Below are positions 1 to 9,111 of a stretch of 62,033 bases of DNA, in pieces. Each line of letters starts with the position of its first letter. Within the stretch, counting starts at the first letter, position 1. The stretch comes from Corallochytrium limacisporum. Taxonomy: Eukaryota > Opisthokonta. The stretch covers positions 1 through 62,033 of the forward strand of contig PDIP01000056.1 in NCBI GenBank assembly GCA_002811645.1, written 5' to 3'. The position numbers were made by a program, and so were the translations under genes. The notes under the pieces were generated by a model. That model was given only the letters and a program-made list of their open reading frames with translations, was not told the DNA's origin and did not search any database.

Positions 1-78
1 AACCCGAACCCGAACCCGAACCCGAACCCGAACCCTAACCCGAACCCGAACCCGAACCCGAACCCGAACCTGAACCTG
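1..78. repeat. Telomere-like hexamer array, (AACCCG)n variant
   Basis: Thirteen consecutive 6-nt units are seen: ten AACCCG, one AACCCT (31-36) and two AACCTG at the inner edge (67-78). On the opposite strand the unit reads CGGGTT, i.e. TTCGGG, with one TTAGGG copy. The C-rich strand runs 5' to 3' inward from position 1, as expected for the left end of a chromosome. The array decays into unique sequence after position 78. It is either a true variant telomere or the degenerate inner part of a TTAGGG telomere whose outer repeats were not assembled. Confidence 0.8.
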
Positions 79-855
79 GAATGCAGAAACCTAGAAATTG
101 GGTCGCAGGTTAGGAGTGTGTTAATCAATTGCTTTTGACTGGCGTTGATTATCGCGAGGGTCGGCGCCGCCACCAGTGAAACGGATCGCAAACCACAGGT
201 TTTCGCAGTCATCCGAACACACTACTTGTGTCTTTATGATAGGTCTTACTCATGACTTGTGGAACGGAAATTCATTTCTGCATTTTGGCCAGACTAAGTT
301 AGCATTGAGCGTATCCTAACGGGATAACAATGTCGTAAGTACCATAAAAGTGTCCGGGGATGCCACGAGACGGCTTTCCCCCTCTGAGCACAGACCTCCC
401 CGCCGTTTCCCTTTTTCGCTATTGTCCTACGAACGATACTGCAATGATCATAGGAATCATCTCTTTGGATTTCCACAATTTCATTGCATAAGCCCCGTAC
501 GAACTTGACGAAGGAGTTGTATCAATCGAATTCAATCAAGTTAGCAACAGCAAATACTGGAGTCCCCAGAGCAAGTCGTGACATTTGGGGTTGCTCACCC
601 CTTGCCACTCTGAGTTCTTCCCACGAAGTGTTTAGTCGGACCACATCAAACAAATATGCAGGGACTAGTTTCGACCTTTCTTATGTTCGGTCTTCTAGCA
701 AACCAAGTCTTTTGCCATGATGCCTAGAGAACCATCTTCATGTGAGCTCATATGAAAGAATGACTTGGAAAAGTCAAAATTCTCTTTGGCTTCTATGCGC
801 GATCCAAAAACCTAAACCTCTAGAATAAACTTCAATTGCAGGGTTTGCACCGTGG
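79..855. other. Subtelomeric spacer without a recognisable gene
   Basis: The interval between the telomere-like array and the metE promoter holds only short frames (60-78 codons) with no domain signal. No tandem repeat or transposon end was recognised. It is moderately AT-rich and lacks the long G/C runs typical of the intergenic DNA further inside the window. Confidence 0.5.
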
Positions 856-863
856 TATATAAG
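856..863 (+). promoter_or_regulatory. TATA box of the metE-type gene
   Basis: TATATAAG lies about 100 nt before the ATG at 964. Several other genes here have a TATA-like box at a comparable distance, which supports a core promoter with a short 5' leader. Confidence 0.6.
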
Positions 864-963
864 AGCAAAGCAGAACTCTTTCTTGGCAGAAAGGAAACGT
901 GTGGAGTCATGCACATTTGCATAGGAGTTGAATCATTCACTTCGCTTAAAGTCATAATTTATT

Positions 964-3306
964 ATGTCACTGACTCATAATCTTGGATATCCCCGCATTG
1001 GGGAGCAACGCCAATTGAAGCGTGCAACGGAAGCTTTCTGGAAAGGTAAGTGCTCTGAAGCAGAACTGCAACAAGTTGCAAAAGATCTGCGCCGAACTAA
1101 CTGGCTGAAGCAAAAGGACGCTGGAATTGATCTTATCCCCGTCAATGACTTCTCTTTCTATGATCAGACCCTTGATATGTCGTGCCTGCTCGGTAATATT
1201 CCTGCCCGTTTCCGATGGGATGGGGGTATAACTGATGTCAACACCGTTTTCACCATTGCACGTGGTACGCAGGGCGGTGTTTCCTTGATAGGTGACGATA
1301 AGAAAAATGAGAAAAGCGGTGAAACCGACAAAGTCTCCACTCATGCCAGTGAAATGACCAAGTGGTTTGATACCAACTATCATTATATTGTTCCTGAGTT
1401 CTGTGCTGACACCCAATTTAAGCTCTCGAGTAGCAAGGTATTTGACGAATTTGCGGAGGCTAAGGCCCTTGGGTTGAATGCAAAACCAGTGCTCATTGGC
1501 CCGGTAACGTATCTAAGTTTGGGTAAGGTACAGGATCTCGAAAATCCCGACTTCGACCCGTTCTCGCTGCTCGACAACCTTGTTCATGTTTACGAGGAAG
1601 TTATCAGCAAACTTGCTACTCATGGCGCACAGTGGATTCAGTTCGATGAGCCTGTGTTTTCCCTTGATCTGAATGACAAACAACGTGCAGCCTTGAAAAG
1701 TGCTTACGACCGACTTGCTAAAGCGAAGGGCTCTACCAAGCTTTTGCTCACCACCTATTTTGGTGGTGTACGCGATAACCTCGATACTTACTTTGCTCTG
1801 CCCGTGGAAGCTCTGCACTTTGATTTTGTGCGTGGTGCAGAGGATTTGGACTCAGTGCTAGCAAAGTTTCCGCAAGACAAGATCCTTTCCGTTGGTATTG
1901 TAGAAGGCCGAAATATTTGGAGGAACGATTACGATGCATCCTTGGCGCTTTTGAAGAAGGCCAAAGCCACTGTGGGTGATCGTTTGTGGCTTGCGCCGAG
2001 CTGCTCGTTAATGCACTCCCCAATCACTCTGAAAAATGAATGCAAGCTCGACGACGAGCTGAAGAATTGGCTTTCATTTGCGGATGAGAAGCTAGCGGAA
2101 GTTGTTGACCTAACTCATTTGCTCCACGGCAAGGGTGGTTTGGAGGCGCTAGCGTCCAATCAAGCCGCCATTACGTCGCGCAAGACCAGTAGTCGTATCC
2201 ATAACCAGGAAGTCCAGTCACGCCTTGCGGGTGTGACAGAAAAGGATTTTGAGCGCACTTCGAAGTTTCTGACGCGTCAGCGACTTCAAGCCCAAAAGCT
2301 CGGTCTTCCCGAATTTCCGACCACCACAATCGGCTCCTTCCCCCAGACGTCTGAAGTTCGTCGGGCACGCGCGAAATGGAAAAAGGGTGAGCTAAGCAAT
2401 GCTGAATATGACAAATTTCTCAAAGAAGAGACCTCCAAATGCGTGGCATTCCAGGATGAGATTGGCATCGATATGCTTGTCCATGGCGAGTACGAGCGCA
2501 ATGATATGGTGGAATATTTCGGTGAAAACCTTGAAGGGTTCGCCTTCACCTGCAACGGTTGGGTACAAAGTTTCGGCTCCCGTTACGTTAAACCACCAGT
2601 CATCTTCGGTGACGTAAACCGGCCGAAGGCCATGACCGTTTATTGGTCGAAATATGCGCAGTCCCTAACCAAACGACCGATGAAAGGCATGCTCACTGGA
2701 CCCGTTACAATTTTGCAATGGAGCTTCGTTCGCGATGACCAGCCACGTTCCGCAACAACCCACCAGATTGCACTGGCCATTCGTGACGAAGTAGTTGATT
2801 TGGAAGCTGCTGGCATCCCTGCGGTGCAAATTGACGAGCCTGCTTTGCGCGAAGGCTTGCCCTTACGGCGCAGCAATTGGACCGAATACTTGGAGTGGGC
2901 CGTGAAAGCTTTTCGTTTGAGTGCGAGTGGTGTGCGGGACGAGACGCAGATCCACACACACATGTGTTATTCAGAGTTCAATGACATTATCAAGGCAATC
3001 GCCGATATGGATGCGGATGTCATTACTATAGAGACAAGCCGTTCGAATATGGAATTACTTGATGCCTTTGTTGATTTCAAATATCCCAACGAAATCGGCC
3101 CTGGCGTATATGATATTCACTCACCACGCGTGCCTGCACAAACGGAGATGATTGACCTAATGAAGAAAGCGATAGCTGTGCTGCCGCGTCTAAATCTATG
3201 GGTAAATCCAGACTGTGGTTTGAAAACGCGAGCTTGGGCAGAAGTGAAGCCTTCCCTCGTTGACATGGTCAATGCAGCCGAGTCCTTACGTGCCGGATAC
3301 AAGTGA
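964..3306 (+). CDS. metE: Cobalamin-independent methionine synthase
   Basis: This 780-residue protein is predicted to transfer a methyl group from 5-methyltetrahydropteroyl-polyglutamate to homocysteine, making methionine in the cytosol. The length matches the two-barrel MetE/Met6 family (about 750-790). The N-terminus carries the family signature LGYPRIG, and the C-terminal barrel starts near the TTTIGSFPQT stretch (about residue 455). Zinc-site residues are visible in IHTHMCYSEF (His and Cys near 663-667) and NPDCGLKTR (Cys near 748). The ATG follows a TATA box at 856. The frame has no intron. It sits under 1 kb from the telomere-like repeat, next to secreted-protein genes on the other strand. 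Its base composition looks more AT-rich than the polybromo or bHLH genes. A bacterial or fungal origin by transfer is possible but cannot be judged without a tree. Confidence 0.97.
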   Translation: MSLTHNLGYPRIGEQRQLKRATEAFWKGKCSEAELQQVAKDLRRTNWLKQKDAGIDLIPVNDFSFYDQTLDMSCLLGNIPARFRWDGGITDVNTVFTIARGTQGGVSLIGDDKKNEKSGETDKVSTHASEMTKWFDTNYHYIVPEFCADTQFKLSSSKVFDEFAEAKALGLNAKPVLIGPVTYLSLGKVQDLENPDFDPFSLLDNLVHVYEEVISKLATHGAQWIQFDEPVFSLDLNDKQRAALKSAYDRLAKAKGSTKLLLTTYFGGVRDNLDTYFALPVEALHFDFVRGAEDLDSVLAKFPQDKILSVGIVEGRNIWRNDYDASLALLKKAKATVGDRLWLAPSCSLMHSPITLKNECKLDDELKNWLSFADEKLAEVVDLTHLLHGKGGLEALASNQAAITSRKTSSRIHNQEVQSRLAGVTEKDFERTSKFLTRQRLQAQKLGLPEFPTTTIGSFPQTSEVRRARAKWKKGELSNAEYDKFLKEETSKCVAFQDEIGIDMLVHGEYERNDMVEYFGENLEGFAFTCNGWVQSFGSRYVKPPVIFGDVNRPKAMTVYWSKYAQSLTKRPMKGMLTGPVTILQWSFVRDDQPRSATTHQIALAIRDEVVDLEAAGIPAVQIDEPALREGLPLRRSNWTEYLEWAVKAFRLSASGVRDETQIHTHMCYSEFNDIIKAIADMDADVITIETSRSNMELLDAFVDFKYPNEIGPGVYDIHSPRVPAQTEMIDLMKKAIAVLPRLNLWVNPDCGLKTRAWAEVKPSLVDMVNAAESLRAGYK

Positions 3307-4040
3307 GTAATCTTTCACTACAAACGCTCTGCGAGCCGCCCGGCAGGGTTATCCGACGCGAAACCCTATCATCTAATTGCGGGAATACCTTAAAACACTG
3401 GTTTGCTTGGTCAGTGGTTTGTGATTAAACCGCTGTGTCCGGAATTGCGCCACACGTTGTTAATAGCTGACTATGGGGACCGTGGGATCGCAGATTTCAA
3501 CCAGTCTTCGTCTGATACAGTTGAAATGGCTAAGGAGCATGTTATAAGGCTGCACCATCATTTGCTTTAAGTTCCCTTGTCCATGGGCAATCTCCTCTAT
3601 TTCGCTGCCTCAGAGGTGCCCAAACCGATTCTATTGCACGTAGTATGCGCACAAGAAATGGAATGAAGCCGCTGTACAAATTTGAGAGCATATTCTGAGA
3701 GCACTATTTGCATGCACGGACGCTCAATGCTACTGTGTATTTATAAGTGCCGACCGCAAATGCGTCAGGGCAGTCCTTTCGGGTGGTGATGCCCATGCAC
3801 AAATGGATCGAATGGTGCTGGACCATGACCCCTTGCGACTGGAGCCAATGCATAACTGTTGTGTAGATCGCATGGAATGAGGTGGAGTTTATCGTGTCGG
3901 GGGCACGCAGCACAAATGATCGCCAAGCGCAGTCCGGGGACAGGTCAATATAGTCTGCATTGATATTAAGTTGGTACAAATTTTTAATGAAACAAGATTT
4001 GTTTGAAAGAGTGCACGTTTTCCTGCAGAGAGGTGAGTGG
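3307..4040. other. Intergenic region between convergent genes
   Basis: It holds the 3' flanks of the metE-type gene (plus) and the beta-roll/knottin gene (minus). A 127-codon minus-strand frame at 3704-4087 overlaps the end of the latter gene in another frame and shows no domain or signal peptide. No clear poly(A) signal or repeat was recognised. Confidence 0.5.
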
Positions 4041-6212
4041 TTAATATCTGCAGAAAGAACCATTTTCCGAAAATTCGTCGTATACACACCTCATCCCAGA
4101 GCAACACTTCTTGGTACTTGAGCATGCGCTATTCATAGGCTGGCATGGTTCAGTGTAGACACATATGTTAAGGTTCGTGTTACACTTGTTCATCTTGTTA
4201 CACATCCAATCCCCTGTGCAATACATATGTTTCGAGTCAAGTCCAGCCTCGAATCGGCAATATCCGTCAGTTCCATTGCTGTTTTCGATGCAATAGCGTT
4301 CTTTTTCCAGATCGTTCTCCACCCATATTTGTTCCCAAACACTTTTGCTCATGGTCACACCGGGCAACGTTACCAGCGACTGGCCAGAGCTCTTGATATC
4401 AATGTGCAAATCACCGTCGTCATGATAATAAACAAGGTCATGAGTATGGTAGTCAGGGTCAAGTTGGTGCATGGTGTAGAATGCGCGGTCAATGTGAAGG
4501 TAGTCATTTTCACTAGGCGCAAAATCGGTAATCATAATGCTGCCACCCGTTAAATGGAAAGTATCAGTGCCAGCATTCCCTGTAGCCTCATCATTTCCTC
4601 CATTGGTCCAGAAAACATTGTCTTTTGCATCACCAACAAAAACGTCGTTGTTCATGCTTCCCATGATCTTATCGAAGTCGAAGAGCCAGTGGTAATTCGG
4701 ATCTTCTCGGGTTTGTAGAGGATCAATACTATCCATGTGCTCACTGATGGGTACTTGGCCGTTCGATACCAGCGTAAACTTCTCGTTCATCCATTCTCCA
4801 GCGTTCGGGAATGTTTTGATACCGTATTGCTGAAATGTGTAGTCTATGATGACATCTTTTGGCTCTCCGCATTTGTAGTATTCGCGGAAGCCTGGGTGTG
4901 CCACCAAAATTTGGTTGTCATCTGTGGCATATTCAAAGATCGCAGGAATGTACACAAGCAGAATATCTCCAACGTCTGTGCCCATTGAGAGTTTGATCAT
5001 TTCGCATTCTACATTCACAGTTGGGTTGTATACTGGCATGCCTGAATATCCACCAGCGCTGCTTCCATCAAGGTCCAGGTCGATGTCAAACACATGCTCA
5101 GTGGGTGTGATGACAAGCCTGTTGACGTCTAATTGGTATGATAGATTGTTGGAGTAGAAAACCACTCTTCCAAATCTTGTGTATCCGAACTGATCCGTGT
5201 AACCAGAAAAAGTGATGGGGTACGAGCTTGAGAACCCATTGAAAAAGTCCGAGAGATCGCCATCTACCCTGAATAAAGTGCTTGGTGCATCCAAAAACTT
5301 TGCATGGACCGTTGTCGCTGTTAGCCAAGGATCCGCTGAGTTCATAGTAACCGTAACGATCCTGTCAGCCGCACTGCCATCGCCCCAGCTAGAGAATTGG
5401 CCAGAGGCATGTGGGGAAGCGAGGGCCACCCAGCCCTTTTGTGAAGTCTTCGAAGGGTCACTAGTAAGAAGGATATTCTCTCCCTTTTCCATGACCCACG
5501 GTTGTGGTTTGTTTTGATCTTTCCCGTCTTGATACATTGCCATGTCACCGGGGCCGTCCGTGATGACGTCGACGGTTGCCTTTGCCGGCGGTTTCGGGAC
5601 GTTATCCTCATTGAAAAACTCCGTAAGCTCCCAGTAAGACCAAGTTATATAGGGCCAAGTGTCCGTTCGCCAGGCTCCAAACCCGTACAACGTAGTCTGG
5701 AACGGCTTGTATGACCATCTCGGGTCTGCTATAACTTTAAATTTCAGGACCGATCTAATGACCACATTTCCGGTACCTTTCCAGTCTTCACCAATTAGAA
5801 AATCGCCTTCCTCGAACCAGCCGTCTGGAATAGTTTGTATTTCAGTGTGCCCGTGGTGATACTCAAAATAAGTATCTGTCTCCAATATCTTGACGGTGCC
5901 ATCCACGCAAAAATGGGTTCTCTGGCACGATTTACTATTGAGAGACGTATGCGAACCAGTTATGATGTAGCAACCGTATCCAGGCTCATTGTAGTCGTCC
6001 GGCGCATCCGTCTTTTCAATGGTGGTGGTGAAAAGAGACTCACTTCCGTCAGGGTTGACGAATGTCTCTGTCCATGTCCCTTCCTGGATCGCGCCCGAGA
6101 ATGATATGCTATCATTCTCATCGATCTCACTGGGATCATTACTGGGCCTGGCCTGTGCATTGCCTAAAACACAAAATATACCAGCCAAGGCAAAGGGTTT
6201 GCTGCCCCACAT
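4041..6212 (-). CDS. Secreted protein with RTX-like beta-roll and C-terminal knottin-like tail
   Basis: The open frame extends to 6296, but the ATG at 6212 is preferred. It lies about 95 nt after a TATA box at 6304-6309 and begins directly with a hydrophobic signal peptide (MWGSKPFALAGIFCVLGNAQA), giving about 723 residues. The mature protein is rich in Asp, Trp and Tyr. Near residues 520-570 it has degenerate glycine/aspartate repeats (NNDVFVGDAKDN, then GGNDEATGNAGTDTF) ending in ITDF, as in bacterial haemolysin-type calcium-binding beta-rolls. The last 85 residues are cysteine-rich. The final 34 have the spacing C-x6-C-x5-C-C-x4-C-x11-C, which fits the inhibitor cystine knot pattern. The large middle region is not recognised. 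An extracellular adhesin, enzyme or effector is inferred; toxicity is not shown. Confidence 0.8.
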   Translation of the reverse strand: MWGSKPFALAGIFCVLGNAQARPSNDPSEIDENDSISFSGAIQEGTWTETFVNPDGSESLFTTTIEKTDAPDDYNEPGYGCYIITGSHTSLNSKSCQRTHFCVDGTVKILETDTYFEYHHGHTEIQTIPDGWFEEGDFLIGEDWKGTGNVVIRSVLKFKVIADPRWSYKPFQTTLYGFGAWRTDTWPYITWSYWELTEFFNEDNVPKPPAKATVDVITDGPGDMAMYQDGKDQNKPQPWVMEKGENILLTSDPSKTSQKGWVALASPHASGQFSSWGDGSAADRIVTVTMNSADPWLTATTVHAKFLDAPSTLFRVDGDLSDFFNGFSSSYPITFSGYTDQFGYTRFGRVVFYSNNLSYQLDVNRLVITPTEHVFDIDLDLDGSSAGGYSGMPVYNPTVNVECEMIKLSMGTDVGDILLVYIPAIFEYATDDNQILVAHPGFREYYKCGEPKDVIIDYTFQQYGIKTFPNAGEWMNEKFTLVSNGQVPISEHMDSIDPLQTREDPNYHWLFDFDKIMGSMNNDVFVGDAKDNVFWTNGGNDEATGNAGTDTFHLTGGSIMITDFAPSENDYLHIDRAFYTMHQLDPDYHTHDLVYYHDDGDLHIDIKSSGQSLVTLPGVTMSKSVWEQIWVENDLEKERYCIENSNGTDGYCRFEAGLDSKHMYCTGDWMCNKMNKCNTNLNICVYTEPCQPMNSACSSTKKCCSGMRCVYDEFSENGSFCRY

Positions 6213-6303
6213 TGTAACTCTTTGGTTGTAACGAAATATTCGACTAATTGTTTCTACTTCTCTTGTTCCTTGTTTGCACTTCTGGTCACCACACAAACCT
6301 CCA

Positions 6304-6309
6304 TTTATA
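6304..6309 (-). promoter_or_regulatory. TATA box of the beta-roll/knottin gene
   Basis: TATAAA on the minus strand lies about 95 nt before the ATG at 6212. It lies only a few nt from the upstream in-frame ATG at 6296, so it decides for the shorter start. Confidence 0.6.
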
Positions 6310-7410
6310 CCTTTGTAGCTCTCTCAATCTTGGTGCTTACGAGCGGCTTGTGTATGACGTTAAAGGCAAGCACGACGATATGAGTGGAACATAATTCAGA
6401 TCTCGTTGTACTGTCTTGCTTAAAGCATGCACACAACTTGGCAAGACCATTTCAAGCCCATTCAGAGTGGAGCGTGTGTCTTATGCATTGACCTGAGCTG
6501 ATTGAAACACACTAAAAATCTCGGATCATTGTGAGAAACCTCGGTTCCGGTATCCCTAACGGATCCAATCACTCAGGAAACCTTCCGCGGGTCGAGTAAC
6601 AATTGGGGCGGTACCTTAGGGTACCTACCACCAGGAAAGTCCCGATCTCGTATAGGGAGGAAGCAGACCTAAAATAAGGTGGTCCAACCAAGATAATATC
6701 CTTGTGCCGGTGTGAGTCTTTCCAAGATAGGGAAATGTCTGGTATGAAAGGAAACGGGTCACAGACTGAATGTCAGACATAAATTTCTGCAAATATCCCC
6801 GCGGGTCTCCACCAGAATAAGTACTACTTTGGGATGGTACTCATTTGGGTTCCATGGTGGTGTCTTAAGCGCAGGGGCCAGATCTTCAGTCCGCTGAGTC
6901 ATCAAACACGCGACAGACTCAGGCTCATCAAATCGGTAGATGTTGGATATAAATTGATGCAAACTGCAATCAAACATCAAGAGAGCAAGAGCGTTCCTGC
7001 GCTTTTGATTACCGTGCATGGCTTGAAAGTCACTCCGAGCTATCACCCGGGGTGATAAGAGACATGGACGTTACACCCGGAAGTTCACAGGGTCTCCATC
7101 CATGAGAATGATTCGCTGTCTCTGTCAACTTCTATATCGAAATAAAACTTCCTCCACGTCATTGACAATAATGTGTTTCTCAGGCGGAGCAAAAAGTTGT
7201 GGCGGTGGTACCGGTAAAGGTATCATAGATGTATTGAATCATTTTCAAAGGGAAGATAATTTTGGGTTAAATATGGTTCATTCTCCTTTGGTTGCCATCC
7301 TTTGTAGTAGGTGAATTGCGAGTGGCACAGGGAAATGGAAAGATCAAATCGAAGACAAGGATTGTCGATCATGGTATCTTTAGATGAGACAACAGTGGTG
7401 ATGATTGGAT
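6310..7410. other. Intergenic region, no gene recognised
   Basis: It separates two minus-strand secreted-protein genes. Only frames below about 95 codons occur, none with a recognisable domain. No transposon end, tandem repeat or RNA gene was seen. Confidence 0.5.
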
Positions 7411-9033
7411 TCAGTGTGTGTGGTATGATTCCAATAGAGTTGTTTGAACCAGGGCTTTGCATTCTTCCGACAGCATTTTAAAATACCAGGTGTTCGGCTG
7501 GTTCTCAACCGGCAACACATCATAGCAGTCGTCTGGGACATTGTTCAGCGTGGGTTTAGATGGGTTGGTGTGCAACTCATTGTTGAGATCATCGGGGGCC
7601 GGAACATTCGAAGAATCATCGGTTGTGCGCCTACTCATTATAGAGCATGAAAGGTCCGCAGGTGGATATTTGTGAGAATCACTTGGTGAACATGTGTTAT
7701 AGTCAACCTTATCGGTTTGACATTCGTGTATCTCCACATGTACATTGTCACCCGCAACTGACTTTGCTTTGCCTTCAACCGAAACAGTTGTTAAAGTCTC
7801 GATAAACACAGGGCTCCACTTCGCACCAATCACATCCATGGCGAGTTTTACGACCTCGCGAATGTGTTCCGGAGTTTGGAGATCACCCTTATCAATTAGG
7901 GGAATGATGGGAGACTCGTCATTGCCAACAGGCCACCTACGGTGGCCATCGATGTGAATCTGAACGCCCGACAAGGTATCATGATATTTTCCATCGGCAG
8001 GGAAGATGACATCAGCCTCATATTGTTCGGTGAACATGGTGATATTAGTGGTAGAGTGCTTGTGCAACGTATGTGATGTTGAGTAGTTGGTTGCAATTGT
8101 TTTGGACCTAGACTCTGAGTGACCTTCAGTGGCGGACTTACCGGAGGTGTAGCCCACGCTTGTCGTGATTGTCGTGCTTGCGCTGCCTCCAATGCCCAGG
8201 AAACTACCCTCAGCGCTTGCACTGACTTCTAAGGACACCGACGCTTCTACGGACGATTCAATCGTATGTTCAGAGCTTGATTCGGTTGTTTCAGAAATTT
8301 CTTCACTGTAGTCGAAATCGTGGGTAGAACAATTTGCAACATCGTGGACAATAATCTCAGATTTTGGGGCGGTTTGCAGCTGACTGGTGTATGCCAACCA
8401 TGCTACGGGATCAATGAAGCGAAGCGGGGACCTCGGTACGTAGGCCTCATTCATCAGGAAGTCATCATAAGACATGTAACCCGGAAAGGTCAATTTGGTT
8501 GGCTTCCAATCCTTTGAGGTTGCATACGGGTTGCAATATCCACGGTAGTTGTCGTGGGATGTCGGGTATAACCCTTGCAGGGCATCCCACCATTGGTCCC
8601 ACTTTTCTGCATTAGCATCTGTGCGCTTGACTGCAAAGGGAGACAGAAGGACGGGAGCAGTAACTGCATTAAGCTTGCTTATGTAGGACAGTCCTACATC
8701 CAAGATATTGCTGCTATCCGTGCGATCGAAGGAGCCTAGATTTTTCGAAATGTGATCTTCAAATGCAGTGCCCATCTCCGCCACCTTTTCGTAAAGCTCG
8801 GTAATATCAAGCCAACCTCTATTCAAAAGATCATACTCTGAGTCAGGGAGGTAGTTCATCCAAAAAGTCTCGTTGGCTCTATGTAAGGTCGGAGGGCAAT
8901 CTCTTTCATGATCTTGAAGTCCACGTCGTTGAGTCCAGTGGGGCTCATCGGGACCGAGCTCCCCATGTAGTTCAGTCGGCGCGGCGCTCACAAATGTGAC
9001 GGCCACTATTGCTAAGGCGTGTTTCAGAAACAT
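7411..9033 (-). CDS. Secreted protein, aerolysin-like pore-former candidate
   Basis: The protein has 540 residues and starts with a clear signal peptide (MFLKHALAIVAVTFVSAAP). Residues about 240-347 form a long stretch with alternating Ser/Thr and hydrophobic residues around a glycine-containing turn (EGSFLGIGGSAST). This matches the amphipathic insertion-hairpin and neighbouring strands of the aerolysin/ETX-MTX2 beta-pore-forming family. The first 230 residues are rich in Trp and Tyr and could be a receptor-binding region, but no lectin family was recognised. Four of the mature cysteines lie in the last 110 residues. A TATTTATT box lies about 70 nt upstream. The call rests on the strand pattern only. 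A serine-rich extracellular matrix protein is the main alternative. Confidence 0.72.
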   Translation of the reverse strand: MFLKHALAIVAVTFVSAAPTELHGELGPDEPHWTQRRGLQDHERDCPPTLHRANETFWMNYLPDSEYDLLNRGWLDITELYEKVAEMGTAFEDHISKNLGSFDRTDSSNILDVGLSYISKLNAVTAPVLLSPFAVKRTDANAEKWDQWWDALQGLYPTSHDNYRGYCNPYATSKDWKPTKLTFPGYMSYDDFLMNEAYVPRSPLRFIDPVAWLAYTSQLQTAPKSEIIVHDVANCSTHDFDYSEEISETTESSSEHTIESSVEASVSLEVSASAEGSFLGIGGSASTTITTSVGYTSGKSATEGHSESRSKTIATNYSTSHTLHKHSTTNITMFTEQYEADVIFPADGKYHDTLSGVQIHIDGHRRWPVGNDESPIIPLIDKGDLQTPEHIREVVKLAMDVIGAKWSPVFIETLTTVSVEGKAKSVAGDNVHVEIHECQTDKVDYNTCSPSDSHKYPPADLSCSIMSRRTTDDSSNVPAPDDLNNELHTNPSKPTLNNVPDDCYDVLPVENQPNTWYFKMLSEECKALVQTTLLESYHTH

Positions 9034-9103
9034 CTTTCTGAATCAGTTTCAAGTGAATGAATAATGGCATGTCTAGTAAGTGTTTAAGAGGCTTGATGCA
9101 TGC

Positions 9104-9111
9104 AATAAATA
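9104..9111 (-). promoter_or_regulatory. TATA-like box of the aerolysin-like gene
   Basis: TATTTATT on the minus strand lies about 70-78 nt before the ATG at 9033. The spacing is slightly shorter than for the neighbouring genes. Confidence 0.4.

Noticed and set aside
6213-6296. N-terminal extension of the beta-roll/knottin frame
   Set aside because: The upstream ATG lies only a few nt from the TATA box and would put 28 polar residues before the signal peptide.
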